A stretch of DNA of 64,000 nucleotides from Sabulicella rubraurantiaca (GTDB lineage: Bacteria > Pseudomonadota > Alphaproteobacteria > Acetobacterales > Acetobacteraceae). Below the pieces are notes generated by a model. It saw only the letters and a list, made by a program, of their open reading frames with translations, had not been told where the DNA came from and searched no databases. Positions 56,037 to 63,296 of the stretch are shown piece after piece; within the stretch, counting starts at the first letter, position 1; every line of letters begins with the position of its first letter. The position numbers and the translations under genes are program-made. The stretch is from positions 496,001 through 560,000 of the forward strand of contig NZ_JAFEUU010000001.1 of assembly GCF_017355885.1 (NCBI RefSeq), read 5' to 3'.

Positions 56037-57078
56037 CCTTCGGCGGCGAGGACGGATCATCCGTCAACGCCGCCAGCACTGCTCCCTCGTCCGGACGCAG
56101 CCCATTTGTGGGGGTGGCGTCCAGGTCCAGCCGCCACTCGTCGCGGGCGAAGCGCTCAAGCACCTCAGGGTGGATGTAGCACTGGCGGCAGACGGAAGGC
56201 GTGTTACCCAGCCGCGCGGCCACCTTCGCCACCGCGTCGCGGATGCGGCGCTTCGCCTCGGTCGCGCTGCCGAAACTCCCCTGCTCCGCGAGGTGAAGGC
56301 CGCACAGCACCGTCCCTGCCCAGGTGCGGAAGTCCTTGGCGGTGATCTCCTCGCCGGAAATCTCTCGCAGGTAATCATTCACCTCGCCGGAGGAGATGCC
56401 GTGGACCTCCCCCGCCTCATCCTGCCAGGAGAAGAGTTCCTGGCCCGGCAGGTCCTGCAATTCCCGCACCACGCGGGTCACGCGCCTGTCCTCCACGCGC
56501 AGCTTCCAGACACGGCCGCTCTTGCCGGGGAAGCGGAAGCGCAGTGCGCCACCCTCCACCGCCACATGGCGGTTTCGTAGGGTGGTCAGGCCGAAGGAAC
56601 CGTTCTCCCGCGCATAGTCCTCGTTGCCGATGCGGATCAGGGTAGTGTCGAGCAATCGCACGATCACGGCCAGCACCTTTTCCCGTGTCAGGGACTGTCG
56701 GCGCAGGGCCGCATCTACATGCGCGCGGATTCCCGGCAATGCGGCGGCGAAGCTGGCCATTCGGTGGTACTTCGTCGCATCCCGGTGCGCACGCCAGCGC
56801 GGGTGGTAGCGGTACTGCTTGCGTCCGCGCGCATCGCACCCGGTTGCCTGGAGGTGGCCCAGCGGATCGGGGCAGATCCAGACCTCGGTATAGGCAGGCG
56901 GAATGGCGAGGGCTGCGATGCGTGCCAGTGTCTCCCGGTCCCGCACCGCGGCGCCCGAGGGCGCGCGGTAGCGGAAGCCGCGCCCATGGCGCAGCCGGAC
57001 GATGCCTGGAAGCGCATCACTACTGTGGCGCAGTCCGGCTTCGCGCGCGGCTGCCTCGCTCGGTGCCAGCTCTTTCAT
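55987..57078 (-). CDS. DNA topoisomerase IB (poxvirus-type)
   Basis: 363 residues. Start LAPSEAAAREAGLRHSSDALPGIVRLRHGRGFRY; then KQYRYHPRWRAHRDATKYHRM, VRLLDTTLIRIGNEDYARENGSFGLTTLRNRHV, catalytic Lys region FPGKSGRVW, TAKDFRTWAGT and the active-site Tyr in CRQCYIHPEVL. It relaxes supercoils by nicking one strand through a 3'-phosphotyrosine. Bacterial IB enzymes of this kind are about 340-360 residues. The C-terminal ~17 residues (Pro/Ser-rich) are coded inside the parE overlap. Confidence 0.92.
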   Translation of the reverse strand: MKELAPSEAAAREAGLRHSSDALPGIVRLRHGRGFRYRAPSGAAVRDRETLARIAALAIPPAYTEVWICPDPLGHLQATGCDARGRKQYRYHPRWRAHRDATKYHRMASFAAALPGIRAHVDAALRRQSLTREKVLAVIVRLLDTTLIRIGNEDYARENGSFGLTTLRNRHVAVEGGALRFRFPGKSGRVWKLRVEDRRVTRVVRELQDLPGQELFSWQDEAGEVHGISSGEVNDYLREISGEEITAKDFRTWAGTVLCGLHLAEQGSFGSATEAKRRIRDAVAKVAARLGNTPSVCRQCYIHPEVLERFARDEWRLDLDATPTNGLRPDEGAVLAALTDDPSSPPKVRRPPPQHPGSPRSPG

Positions 57079-57120
57079 CCCTGCGGGGATGAAGCCGCAG
57101 CGGGCCGCACGGTTGCGGCG

Positions 57121-57354
57121 TCAGCCCTCGATGACCGGTCCCTTGCGCGCCGCCGCCTCGGCAAGGCGCCCGTACGCATCCACCGGCAGGATCACGAAGG
57201 CGTCCTGCCCGTTGCGGGTCAGCACCAGCGGGCCGCGCAGCGCAGCATCCACGAGCTGCGGCAGGGTTTGCTCCATCAGCGTCATCTCGGCGCGCGGCAG
57301 CCCCTCCAGCCCGGGCGCCTGCCCACCATCCAGCGGGATGGGGCCATCAATCAC
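57121..57354 (-). CDS. Phd/YefM-like antitoxin-type small protein (no partner toxin seen)
   Basis: 77 residues from a GTG that overlaps the next gene's stop (GTGA). The part LPQLVDAALRGPLVLTRNGQDAFVILPVDAYGRL follows the Phd/YefM pattern in which a small alpha/beta domain binds operator DNA. The ~22-residue N-terminal lead (PIPLDGGQAPGLEG) is unusual for that family. No RelE, Doc or PIN toxin is adjacent, so it may be an orphan or serve another role. Confidence 0.6.
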   Translation of the reverse strand: MIDGPIPLDGGQAPGLEGLPRAEMTLMEQTLPQLVDAALRGPLVLTRNGQDAFVILPVDAYGRLAEAAARKGPVIEG

Positions 57355-57554
57355 AGCGGCTTGTTCGCCCGCTCCATCAGCCGGGCGAAGAAGCTGGGTT
57401 TCTTCTCAGGCTTGGGCGCCGCCGACGCGGCGGGGAGCTCGGCGGCCGCGCGCTTCTCCTTGTCGCGCAGCCACGCATCCAGGCTCATCCCGGCCTTCTG
57501 CGCGCGCTTCTGCTCATAGGCCCGCTGGCCGGGCGTCAGCTTGGTGCTTTCCAT
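57351..57554 (-). CDS. Small charged protein, function unknown
   Basis: 67 residues from the ATG at 57554 (MESTKLTPGQRAYEQKRAQKAGMSLDAWL). A Lys/Arg-rich helical first half is followed by an Ala/Pro linker and a basic tail (SFFARLMERANKPL). No named domain is recognised. It overlaps the Phd-like gene by 4 bases, so the two are co-translated. It diverges from the DUF1491 gene across 62 bases. Confidence 0.65.
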   Translation of the reverse strand: MESTKLTPGQRAYEQKRAQKAGMSLDAWLRDKEKRAAAELPAASAAPKPEKKPSFFARLMERANKPL

Positions 57555-57616
57555 GGGCCACCATCTGCTCCCCGTGCGCGCTTGCGGCAAGGGAGGGAAA
57601 CCCCCAAACACGAAGC

Positions 57617-57949
57617 ATGGACGCGAAGGTCAAGGCGCATATCTGGGTCTCCATGGCGGTGCGCATGTCGGACATGGCTGGCCGACCTGCCGCTATCCTC
57701 CGCAAGGGAGATGCGGATTCGGGCGGCGTGCTTTGCCTGCTGCGCGGTCGAGATGGCTTCGTCGTGCTCGCTCAAGCGCGCGACGTCGAAGGCCGCCCCG
57801 CCTGGATCCGTGGCACTGGCGCCGCGCCGGTCGAGGAAGCGGACGCCAACGCCTATGTGGACCGCCAGGTGAAGCGCGACCCGGACCTCTGGGTGGTGGA
57901 GTTCGAGGCGCCCGACCTCAAGCCCCCCTTCGAGGCGCGGTTGCTCTGA
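57617..57949 (+). CDS. DUF1491 family protein
   Basis: 110 residues from the ATG at 57617. The sequence KAHIWVSMAVRMSDMAG, GVLCLLRGRDGFVVLAQARD, WIRGTG, ADANAYVDRQVKRDPDLWVVEFEAPD follows the DUF1491 pattern found across alphaproteobacteria. Function is unknown. The 180 bases after it (57950-58129) hold no gene that I can support, only a hairpin near 58108. Confidence 0.85.
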   Translation: MDAKVKAHIWVSMAVRMSDMAGRPAAILRKGDADSGGVLCLLRGRDGFVVLAQARDVEGRPAWIRGTGAAPVEEADANAYVDRQVKRDPDLWVVEFEAPDLKPPFEARLL

Positions 57950-58107
57950 CCCCGGCGCGCATCGCCCGCCGCAAGTAGTCCACAAGGTGGGCTTCGCGAC
58001 CGAATAGTGGTTCGAAGTCTGGCAGAGCGAGCTTTCGCCAAGCCTAGGACCGGTGCCTACTGGGCAAAGATCGGCGCTCCCTTTCCCCAGCGCACGCTAG
58101 ACCTCCT

Positions 58108-58122
58108 GACGGCGCTGCCGTC
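58108..58122 (-). terminator. Short hairpin after galE
   Basis: GACGGC and GCCGTC form a perfect 6-bp stem with a 3-base loop, 8 bases beyond the galE stop on the minus strand. No T-run is present. It may end the galE transcript. Confidence 0.35.
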
Positions 58123-58129
58123 GCCTGAC

Positions 58130-59131
58130 TCAGGCTGCGCTGCGCCGCGTGCCATAGCCGTGCGGATGGGCCATGTGCCACTTCCAAGCCGTCTCGACGA
58201 TCTGGTCCAGATCGGCAAAGCGCGGCCGCCACGCCGTCTCCGCCATCATCCGCTCAGAGGAGGCGACGAGCACGGGCGGGTCCCCTGCCCGGCGCGGCCC
58301 GTTCTCGTAAGGGACCTTCTGGCCCGAGACGCGCTCCACCGCCGCGATCACCTCGCGCACCGAATGGCCGCGCCCGTTCCCGAGATTGTAGCGCACCGAG
58401 CCCTGGTCGAGGCGCGGCAGCACCGCGACATGCGCCGCCGCCAGGTCCATGACATGCACATAGTCGCGCACCGCCGTCCCGTCCGGCGTGTCGTAATCCG
58501 TGCCGAAGACATGCAGCGGCGGCAACTGCCCGAGGGTCGCGAGGATGGCGCGCGGGATCAGGTGCGTCTCCGGATCATGGTCCTCGCCGCAGCGCCCCGC
58601 CGGGTCGGCGCCGGCGGCGTTGAAGTAGCGCAGGCAGGCGGAACGCAGCCCGTGCGCCCCCTCCGCCCAGGCGAGCGCCTGCTCCATCATCAGCTTCGAG
58701 AGGCCATAGGGATTGACCGGAATGGTTGGCGTATCCTCGGTGATCGGGACGTCGCGCGGGATGCCGAACACCGCGGCGGTGGAGGACAGCACGTAGCGGG
58801 CGCATCCTGCCTTCACCGCCGCCTCGGCCAAGTTGATGCTGTTCGACAGGTTCTCCCGGCAGTAGCGCAGGGGTTCCTTCATGCTGTCGCCCACCAGCGA
58901 CAGCGCGGCGAGGTGGAAGACCGCGTCGAACTTCCAGGCGGCGAAGACCTCGTCCAAGGCCTTGCGGTCCGCCAGCGAGGCCTGAACGAAGGGGACGCCC
59001 GGCTGCAGCGAGCCGCCATGGCCGGTGGACAGGTCATCCAGCACCACCACCTCGTCGCCCTGGTCGAGCAAGGTCAGGACCACATGGCTGCCGACATAGC
59101 CGGCTCCGCCTGAAACGAGGTAACGCGCCAT
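58130..59131 (-). CDS. galE: UDP-glucose 4-epimerase
   Basis: 333 residues from the ATG at 59131. Short-chain dehydrogenase-type epimerase: NAD-binding VSGGAGYVGSH, VVLDDLSTGH, FHLAALSLVGDS, catalytic Ser/Thr in LSSTAAVFG, Tyr and Lys in NPYGLSKLMMEQ, LRYFNAAGADPAG and YVHVMDLAAAHV. It interconverts UDP-glucose and UDP-galactose (or the N-acetyl forms) in the cytoplasm and could feed the EPS and LPS. It lies in a group with a DegT aminotransferase and another epimerase. Confidence 0.92.
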   Translation of the reverse strand: MARYLVSGGAGYVGSHVVLTLLDQGDEVVVLDDLSTGHGGSLQPGVPFVQASLADRKALDEVFAAWKFDAVFHLAALSLVGDSMKEPLRYCRENLSNSINLAEAAVKAGCARYVLSSTAAVFGIPRDVPITEDTPTIPVNPYGLSKLMMEQALAWAEGAHGLRSACLRYFNAAGADPAGRCGEDHDPETHLIPRAILATLGQLPPLHVFGTDYDTPDGTAVRDYVHVMDLAAAHVAVLPRLDQGSVRYNLGNGRGHSVREVIAAVERVSGQKVPYENGPRRAGDPPVLVASSERMMAETAWRPRFADLDQIVETAWKWHMAHPHGYGTRRSAA

Positions 59132-59187
59132 CTTGGTTCCTTCCTGCGAAGCGCCTGCACGGTGGAAACCATGCGGAAGCGTAAAAG

Positions 59188-59502
59188 TCACGGAAGCAGG
59201 AGAAGCCCCGCCCCCGCCAAAAGCATCAACGTCCCGGCCGCGTCGAGGAGGCGCAGCCTGTCCCCTTCCGCGGAGGCGGCCCAAAGCAGCGCGGCAACCA
59301 CATAAAACCCGCCATAGGCGGCAAAGGCCCGCCCGGCGGTCAGTGTCGGTGCGAGGGCGAGGAGCCCCGCGAAGCCCGCGAGGCAGGGCGCGCCCGGCAG
59401 CAGCCACCAAGCGCTCGCCCCCTCGCGCAGCACCGCCCAGACGGCGAAGCAGCCCAGGATCTCCAGCAGGGCTGCAGCCGGAAGGGCGAGCAGCGCCGCC
59501 AC
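59188..59502 (-). CDS. YnfA/UPF0060 family membrane protein
   Basis: 104 residues from a GTG at 59502. Four membrane helices cover most of the chain: LPAAALLEILGCFAVWAVL, WWLLPGAPCLAGFAGLLAL, TAGRAFAAYGGFYVVAALLW and a C-terminal hydrophobic run. The motif GRAFAAYGGFYV is typical of UPF0060. Relatives resemble small multidrug-resistance proteins, but transport has not been established. It begins 6 bases after the DegT aminotransferase stop. Confidence 0.9.
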   Translation of the reverse strand: MAALLALPAAALLEILGCFAVWAVLREGASAWWLLPGAPCLAGFAGLLALAPTLTAGRAFAAYGGFYVVAALLWAASAEGDRLRLLDAAGTLMLLAGAGLLLLP

Positions 59503-59508
59503 GCGGCC

Positions 59509-60639
59509 TTAAAGCCCCCGGAGCGCGGCGCAGACCCGTGCCACCTCCTCGTCGGTAATCTCCGGGTACATGGGCAGGGAGAAGACTTCCTGCGCCGCCT
59601 TGGCGGTTTCAGCGCAGCCGGCGGGGCCCAGGGCGACACGCCGGGCATAGGCGGGCTGCTCGTGCACCGGCACCGGATAGTGGATGCCGGTGCCGATCCC
59701 CTGCTCCTTCAGCCGCGCCATCAGCGCGTCGCGCTCGGCGTGGCGCAGCACGTAGAGGTGATAGACATGCTCTGCGCCCGGGCGGCGGAAAGGGGGCGTG
59801 AGCCCGGTTCCCGCCAGCGCCGCGTCATAGGCGGCGGCGATCTCGCGACGCCGGGCATTCTGGCGGTCCAGGTGCTTCAGCTTCACGCGCAGCACGGCGG
59901 CCTGGACCTCGTCCAGCCGGGAATTCACGCCGATGAGGTCGCTGATGTAGCGCCGCTTCCAGCCATATTGCCGGATGGCGGCGATGCGATCCGCCAACTC
60001 CGGGTCGCGCGTCGCCAGGATGCCGCCGTCGCCCAGCGCGCCCAGATTCTTGGTCGGGTAGAGGCTGAAGGCGGCCGCATCGCCCAGGGTGCCGAGCATC
60101 TGCCCGTCGAGCCGCGCGCCGTGGCACTGGGCGCAATCCTCGATCAGCATCACCCCGGCGTCGCGGCACGCCTCCAGCATGGGCTTCAGATGCACGGCCT
60201 GGCCGTAGATGTGCACCGGGATCACGGCGCGGATCGGCGGCAGGCCGGGCGGCGGGTCCTCCAGCACGGCGCGGAGCTCGTCAGGGTCCATGGTGTAGGT
60301 GTCGGGGTCGATGTCGAGCAGCAGCGGCGTGGCGCCCGTCATCTCGATCGCCGCCACCGTTGCCACGGCCGTGTGTGACACGGTGACCACCGTGCTGCCC
60401 TCGCCGATGCCCATGCCACGCAGGATGAGCATGAGCGCATCGGTGCCGTTGGCGCAGCCCACCGCGCGGGGCAACCCGACCCATTCGGCGAATTCCCGCT
60501 CGAAGGCCTCTCCCTCCTTGCCGAGGATGTACCAGCCGCTTTCCAGCGCGCGGGACAGGGCGGCGTCGATCTCGGACTTCAGGGCGCGATAGCCCGCTCC
60601 TGGGTCGGCGAAGGGCAGCATGGTCGGTGCGGCGGACAT
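59509..60639 (-). CDS. DegT/DnrJ/EryC1/StrS family sugar aminotransferase
   Basis: 376 residues from the ATG at 60639. PLP fold type I of the sugar-aminotransferase family: LESGWYILGKEGEAFEREFA, GCANGTDALMLIL, VIPVHIYGQAVHL, LIEDCAQCHGA (cofactor Asp) and PLP-Lys in FSLYPTKNLGALGDGG; HVYHLYVLR and GIHYPVPVHEQPAY near the end. It aminates a keto-sugar nucleotide. With galE and the upstream epimerase it suggests synthesis of an amino sugar, possibly for the EPS of this region. Confidence 0.92.
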   Translation of the reverse strand: MSAAPTMLPFADPGAGYRALKSEIDAALSRALESGWYILGKEGEAFEREFAEWVGLPRAVGCANGTDALMLILRGMGIGEGSTVVTVSHTAVATVAAIEMTGATPLLLDIDPDTYTMDPDELRAVLEDPPPGLPPIRAVIPVHIYGQAVHLKPMLEACRDAGVMLIEDCAQCHGARLDGQMLGTLGDAAAFSLYPTKNLGALGDGGILATRDPELADRIAAIRQYGWKRRYISDLIGVNSRLDEVQAAVLRVKLKHLDRQNARRREIAAAYDAALAGTGLTPPFRRPGAEHVYHLYVLRHAERDALMARLKEQGIGTGIHYPVPVHEQPAYARRVALGPAGCAETAKAAQEVFSLPMYPEITDEEVARVCAALRGL

Positions 60640-60658
60640 GGGCGTTTCCCGTGAAAGC

Positions 60659-61651
60659 TCAGAAGACGTAATCGGCGAGGCGGTTGCGGTACCAGTCGAG
60701 CGAGCGCCGCAGCCCCTGATCCAGGGAGACCTGCGCCGTCCATCCGGTCGCGTTGCGGAAGGCGTTGTCGTTGGCGGCGTAGGAGCCGATGTCGATGGGC
60801 GCGCGGTCGGCCGGGAATTCGCGCGTCGTGAAGCTTCCCTGCCCGTCATTGGCGGCGATGATGCGCTCGGCCAGCTCCAGCAGGGAGACGGGCGGCGCGC
60901 CGCCCAGGTTGAAGACCTGCCCGGCGACGCCCGGGCGGTCCGCCTGCTCCGCCGCGACCAGGAAGGCATTGGTCACGTCGTCCACATAGGCCAGATCGCG
61001 AAGCTGCGCCCCGCCCCAGACCTCGAAGGGCTCGTTTTCCAGGAGGCGCCGGATCCAGATGCCCAGGAAGGTCTGGCGCGCATCGGCGATGCGGAGCCGC
61101 GGGCCGTAGCAATTCGTGAGGCGTAGGGAGACGACCGGGCGGCCCAGCACGCGATTCTCCAGCATCCAATACTGCTCCCCAGCCCATTTCGACACGCCAT
61201 TGGCGTCGGGCGGGTTCACCGGGTGCATCTCATCCACCGGCAAGGCGATCGGGCGGCCGTAGAACTGGCGTGTCGAGGCATGGACGACTCGCGCCCCCGG
61301 CGCCGCCTCGCGCATCACCTGGATGAGGCGGACCTGCGCCACGGCATTGATGGCGATGTCGGCCACCGGGTCACGCTGCCCACCCATATGGCTGGTCTGT
61401 GCCGCCATGTTGAACAGCACATCGGCGTCCTGGCAGAGCGAGTGCAGCTCCGTGTCGCGGATGTCGCCGCGCACCAGCAGCACGCCCGCGCCTTCCAGAT
61501 TTGCGGGGTTGGCTCCGCCCTCGGGCAGCATCGCATCCAGCGCAGTGACCCGCGCCCCCAGCCCGGCCAGGGCATGGCACAAATTGGAGCCGAGGAACCC
61601 CGCCCCGCCTGTCACCAGCACCCGCTTCCGCTTCCAGAACTCCGAATCCAT
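60659..61651 (-). CDS. NAD-dependent nucleotide-sugar epimerase/dehydratase with NGVSK active-site variant
   Basis: 330 residues. NAD-binding VLVTGGAGFLGSNL, VRGDIRD, MAAQTSHMGG, HASTRQFYGRP, LRLTNCYGPRLRIADARQTFLGIWIR and VWGGAQLRDLAYVDDV. Where extended SDR enzymes have YxxxK, this one reads NGVSK, so Asn replaces the catalytic Tyr. I recall the same NGxxK form in a subgroup of bacterial sugar epimerases, so it is probably a family trait rather than a mutation; the chemistry may differ. It precedes the DegT gene by 19 bases in the same operon. Confidence 0.85.
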   Translation of the reverse strand: MDSEFWKRKRVLVTGGAGFLGSNLCHALAGLGARVTALDAMLPEGGANPANLEGAGVLLVRGDIRDTELHSLCQDADVLFNMAAQTSHMGGQRDPVADIAINAVAQVRLIQVMREAAPGARVVHASTRQFYGRPIALPVDEMHPVNPPDANGVSKWAGEQYWMLENRVLGRPVVSLRLTNCYGPRLRIADARQTFLGIWIRRLLENEPFEVWGGAQLRDLAYVDDVTNAFLVAAEQADRPGVAGQVFNLGGAPPVSLLELAERIIAANDGQGSFTTREFPADRAPIDIGSYAANDNAFRNATGWTAQVSLDQGLRRSLDWYRNRLADYVF

Positions 61652-61734
61652 TCAGTTCACCTGATCCTGCGCTGCCATCATCACCCGTGATTTGCGGCGG
61701 AACTGCGCCACTTCCCTGTCCGAGCCGCGGCGCG

Positions 61735-62085
61735 TCAGCCGGGCACCGCCGCCACGCCGGTGATCTCCACCTTCCAGGAAGGGTCCACCAGCGGGGCCTG
61801 GATGGTCATGCGCGCGGGCTTCGCCGAGGGATCGAGCCAGGAGCCCCAGGCGCGGTTCATGGCCGGCGCATCGCCGATATCGGCCAGCACGACCGTCACG
61901 CTCAGCAGGCGTGACTTGTCGGTCCCGGCCTCGGCCAGCAGGGCGTCGATCTGGCGCAGCACATCGGCGGTCTGCGCCTCGGCATCGCCCGAGGTGTCGT
62001 CGGGCACCTGCCCGGCCAGCCAGACCAGCCCGCCATGCACCACGGCGCCCGACAGGCGCCCTTCCTCAGCCAGCCGACGGATCAT
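61735..62085 (-). CDS. RidA/YjgF family protein
   Basis: 116 residues from the ATG at 62085, with GGAG just upstream. RidA pattern: LSGAVVHGGLVWLAGQVPDD, QTADVLRQIDALLAEAGTDKSRLLSVTVVLADI, WGSWLDPSAKPARMTIQAPLVDPSWKVEITGVAAV. The Arg of PARMT and the Glu of KVEI occupy the usual active-site positions. It belongs to the YjgF/YER057c/UK114 family that hydrolyses reactive enamine/imine intermediates; this subgroup may have another substrate. Confidence 0.9.
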   Translation of the reverse strand: MIRRLAEEGRLSGAVVHGGLVWLAGQVPDDTSGDAEAQTADVLRQIDALLAEAGTDKSRLLSVTVVLADIGDAPAMNRAWGSWLDPSAKPARMTIQAPLVDPSWKVEITGVAAVPG

Positions 62086-62193
62086 GGGACTCCCTCTCGT
62101 CAATGACGCCCGAACCTAACCGATGGAGGCGCGCCCGCCAGCCCGGTCCTTGACGCATCCGGTGCGCCTGCGGAGCTTTCCGCCGCGGCCGCA

Positions 62194-63291
62194 TTGCTGC
62201 CCGGCGCCGCGCTGGCCCAGGCACAGCACCACGGAGCGCATGGGGCTCCCGACTTGCGGCCGATGACGCCCTCGCCCGAGCCCTACGCCAACCTGTTCCA
62301 GGGCGGCGCGCCGCATCACATCACACCGGAGCAGGCGGCACAGCGCGTCACGGACAGCCCAGCCCCCGCCGGCCCGGCGGGGCGCTGGGTGAAGCGCGCC
62401 GACATGCCCATCCCGCGCTCCGAGATGGCCTGGGCGACGGCCTGGGATGGCCGCATGCACGTGGTCGGCGGCTATGGCGAGGGCCAGGTGAACCGCGCCT
62501 ACCACACGGTCTATGATCCGGGGCGGGACCAGTGGTTCGACGCGGCGCCGCTGCCGCGCGGGGCCAACCATGTCGCGGTGGTGGCAGATGCCGGGCGCGT
62601 CTATGCGCTGGGCGGGTTCATGGAACAGAATCGCCGCTGCGATGACAAGGCCTTCTTCTACGACGTCGCCCGCGACCGCTGGCAGGAGATCGCGCCCCTT
62701 CCCCGTCCGCGCGGCGCGGCGGCCGCCACGGTGCTGGACGGAAAGGTCCACCTGATCGGCGGTGCCACCGACCCCGCGCCCGAGCGCGCCTCCATCTCCT
62801 GGCACGAGGTCTATGACCCGCAGGCCGACAAGTGGGAGCTGCGCCGCCCGCTGCCCGCCGGCCGCGACCACGTGGGCTGCGTCACGCATGCCGGGGTGAT
62901 CCATGTCGTCGGCGGGCGCTTCAACACCTTCCAGTACAACACGGACATGCACCACGTTTACCTTCCGGCCCGCGACACCTGGGAGGTGAAGGCACCCCTC
63001 CCCACCGCGCGCTCGGGCCATGGCATGGTGATCCACAAGGGCCGCTTCTACGTGATGGGCGGCGAGGGCGGCATCCTCGAGCGCGGACAGGCGCGGGACG
63101 CCAAGGTGTTTGGCCAAATGGAGAGCTACGACCCGGCCTCCGACACCTGGCAGAGCCACGCGCCGATGCCGACGCCCCGCCATGCCGTAGCCGCGGTCTC
63201 CATTGGAGATTGGATCTATGTGGCGGGTGGCGGCGCCGTGCTGGGCGGCGCGGTGCAGAGCGCCATCCACGAGGCGTGGACGCTGGGGTAA
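62194..63291 (+). CDS. Kelch-repeat secreted protein, signal peptide apparently frameshifted
   Basis: From a TTG at 62194 the frame gives 365 residues. After a His-rich lead (AQHHGAHG) there are six Kelch repeats, each with a hydrophobic-GG motif (HVVGGYGEG, YALGGFMEQ, HLIGGATDP, HVVGGRFNT, YVMGGEGGI, YVAGGGAVL) that should close a six-bladed propeller. Upstream, a different frame starting with ATG at 62123 reads MEARPPARSLTHPVRLRSF; joining it by one extra T at 62177-62179 to SAAAALLPGAALAQAQ makes a proper signal peptide. So the natural gene probably starts at 62123 and has lost one T of a T-run here, or the sequence has an error. Function unknown; sugar or protein binding is likely. Confidence 0.8.
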   Translation: MLPGAALAQAQHHGAHGAPDLRPMTPSPEPYANLFQGGAPHHITPEQAAQRVTDSPAPAGPAGRWVKRADMPIPRSEMAWATAWDGRMHVVGGYGEGQVNRAYHTVYDPGRDQWFDAAPLPRGANHVAVVADAGRVYALGGFMEQNRRCDDKAFFYDVARDRWQEIAPLPRPRGAAAATVLDGKVHLIGGATDPAPERASISWHEVYDPQADKWELRRPLPAGRDHVGCVTHAGVIHVVGGRFNTFQYNTDMHHVYLPARDTWEVKAPLPTARSGHGMVIHKGRFYVMGGEGGILERGQARDAKVFGQMESYDPASDTWQSHAPMPTPRHAVAAVSIGDWIYVAGGGAVLGGAVQSAIHEAWTLG

Positions 63292-63296
63292 GGGGC

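Noticed and set aside
58000..58025. GGTTCGAAGTC resembling a tRNA T-loop in the galE spacer
   Set aside because: The flanking bases do not form a T-stem and no acceptor, D or anticodon arm can be built around it.
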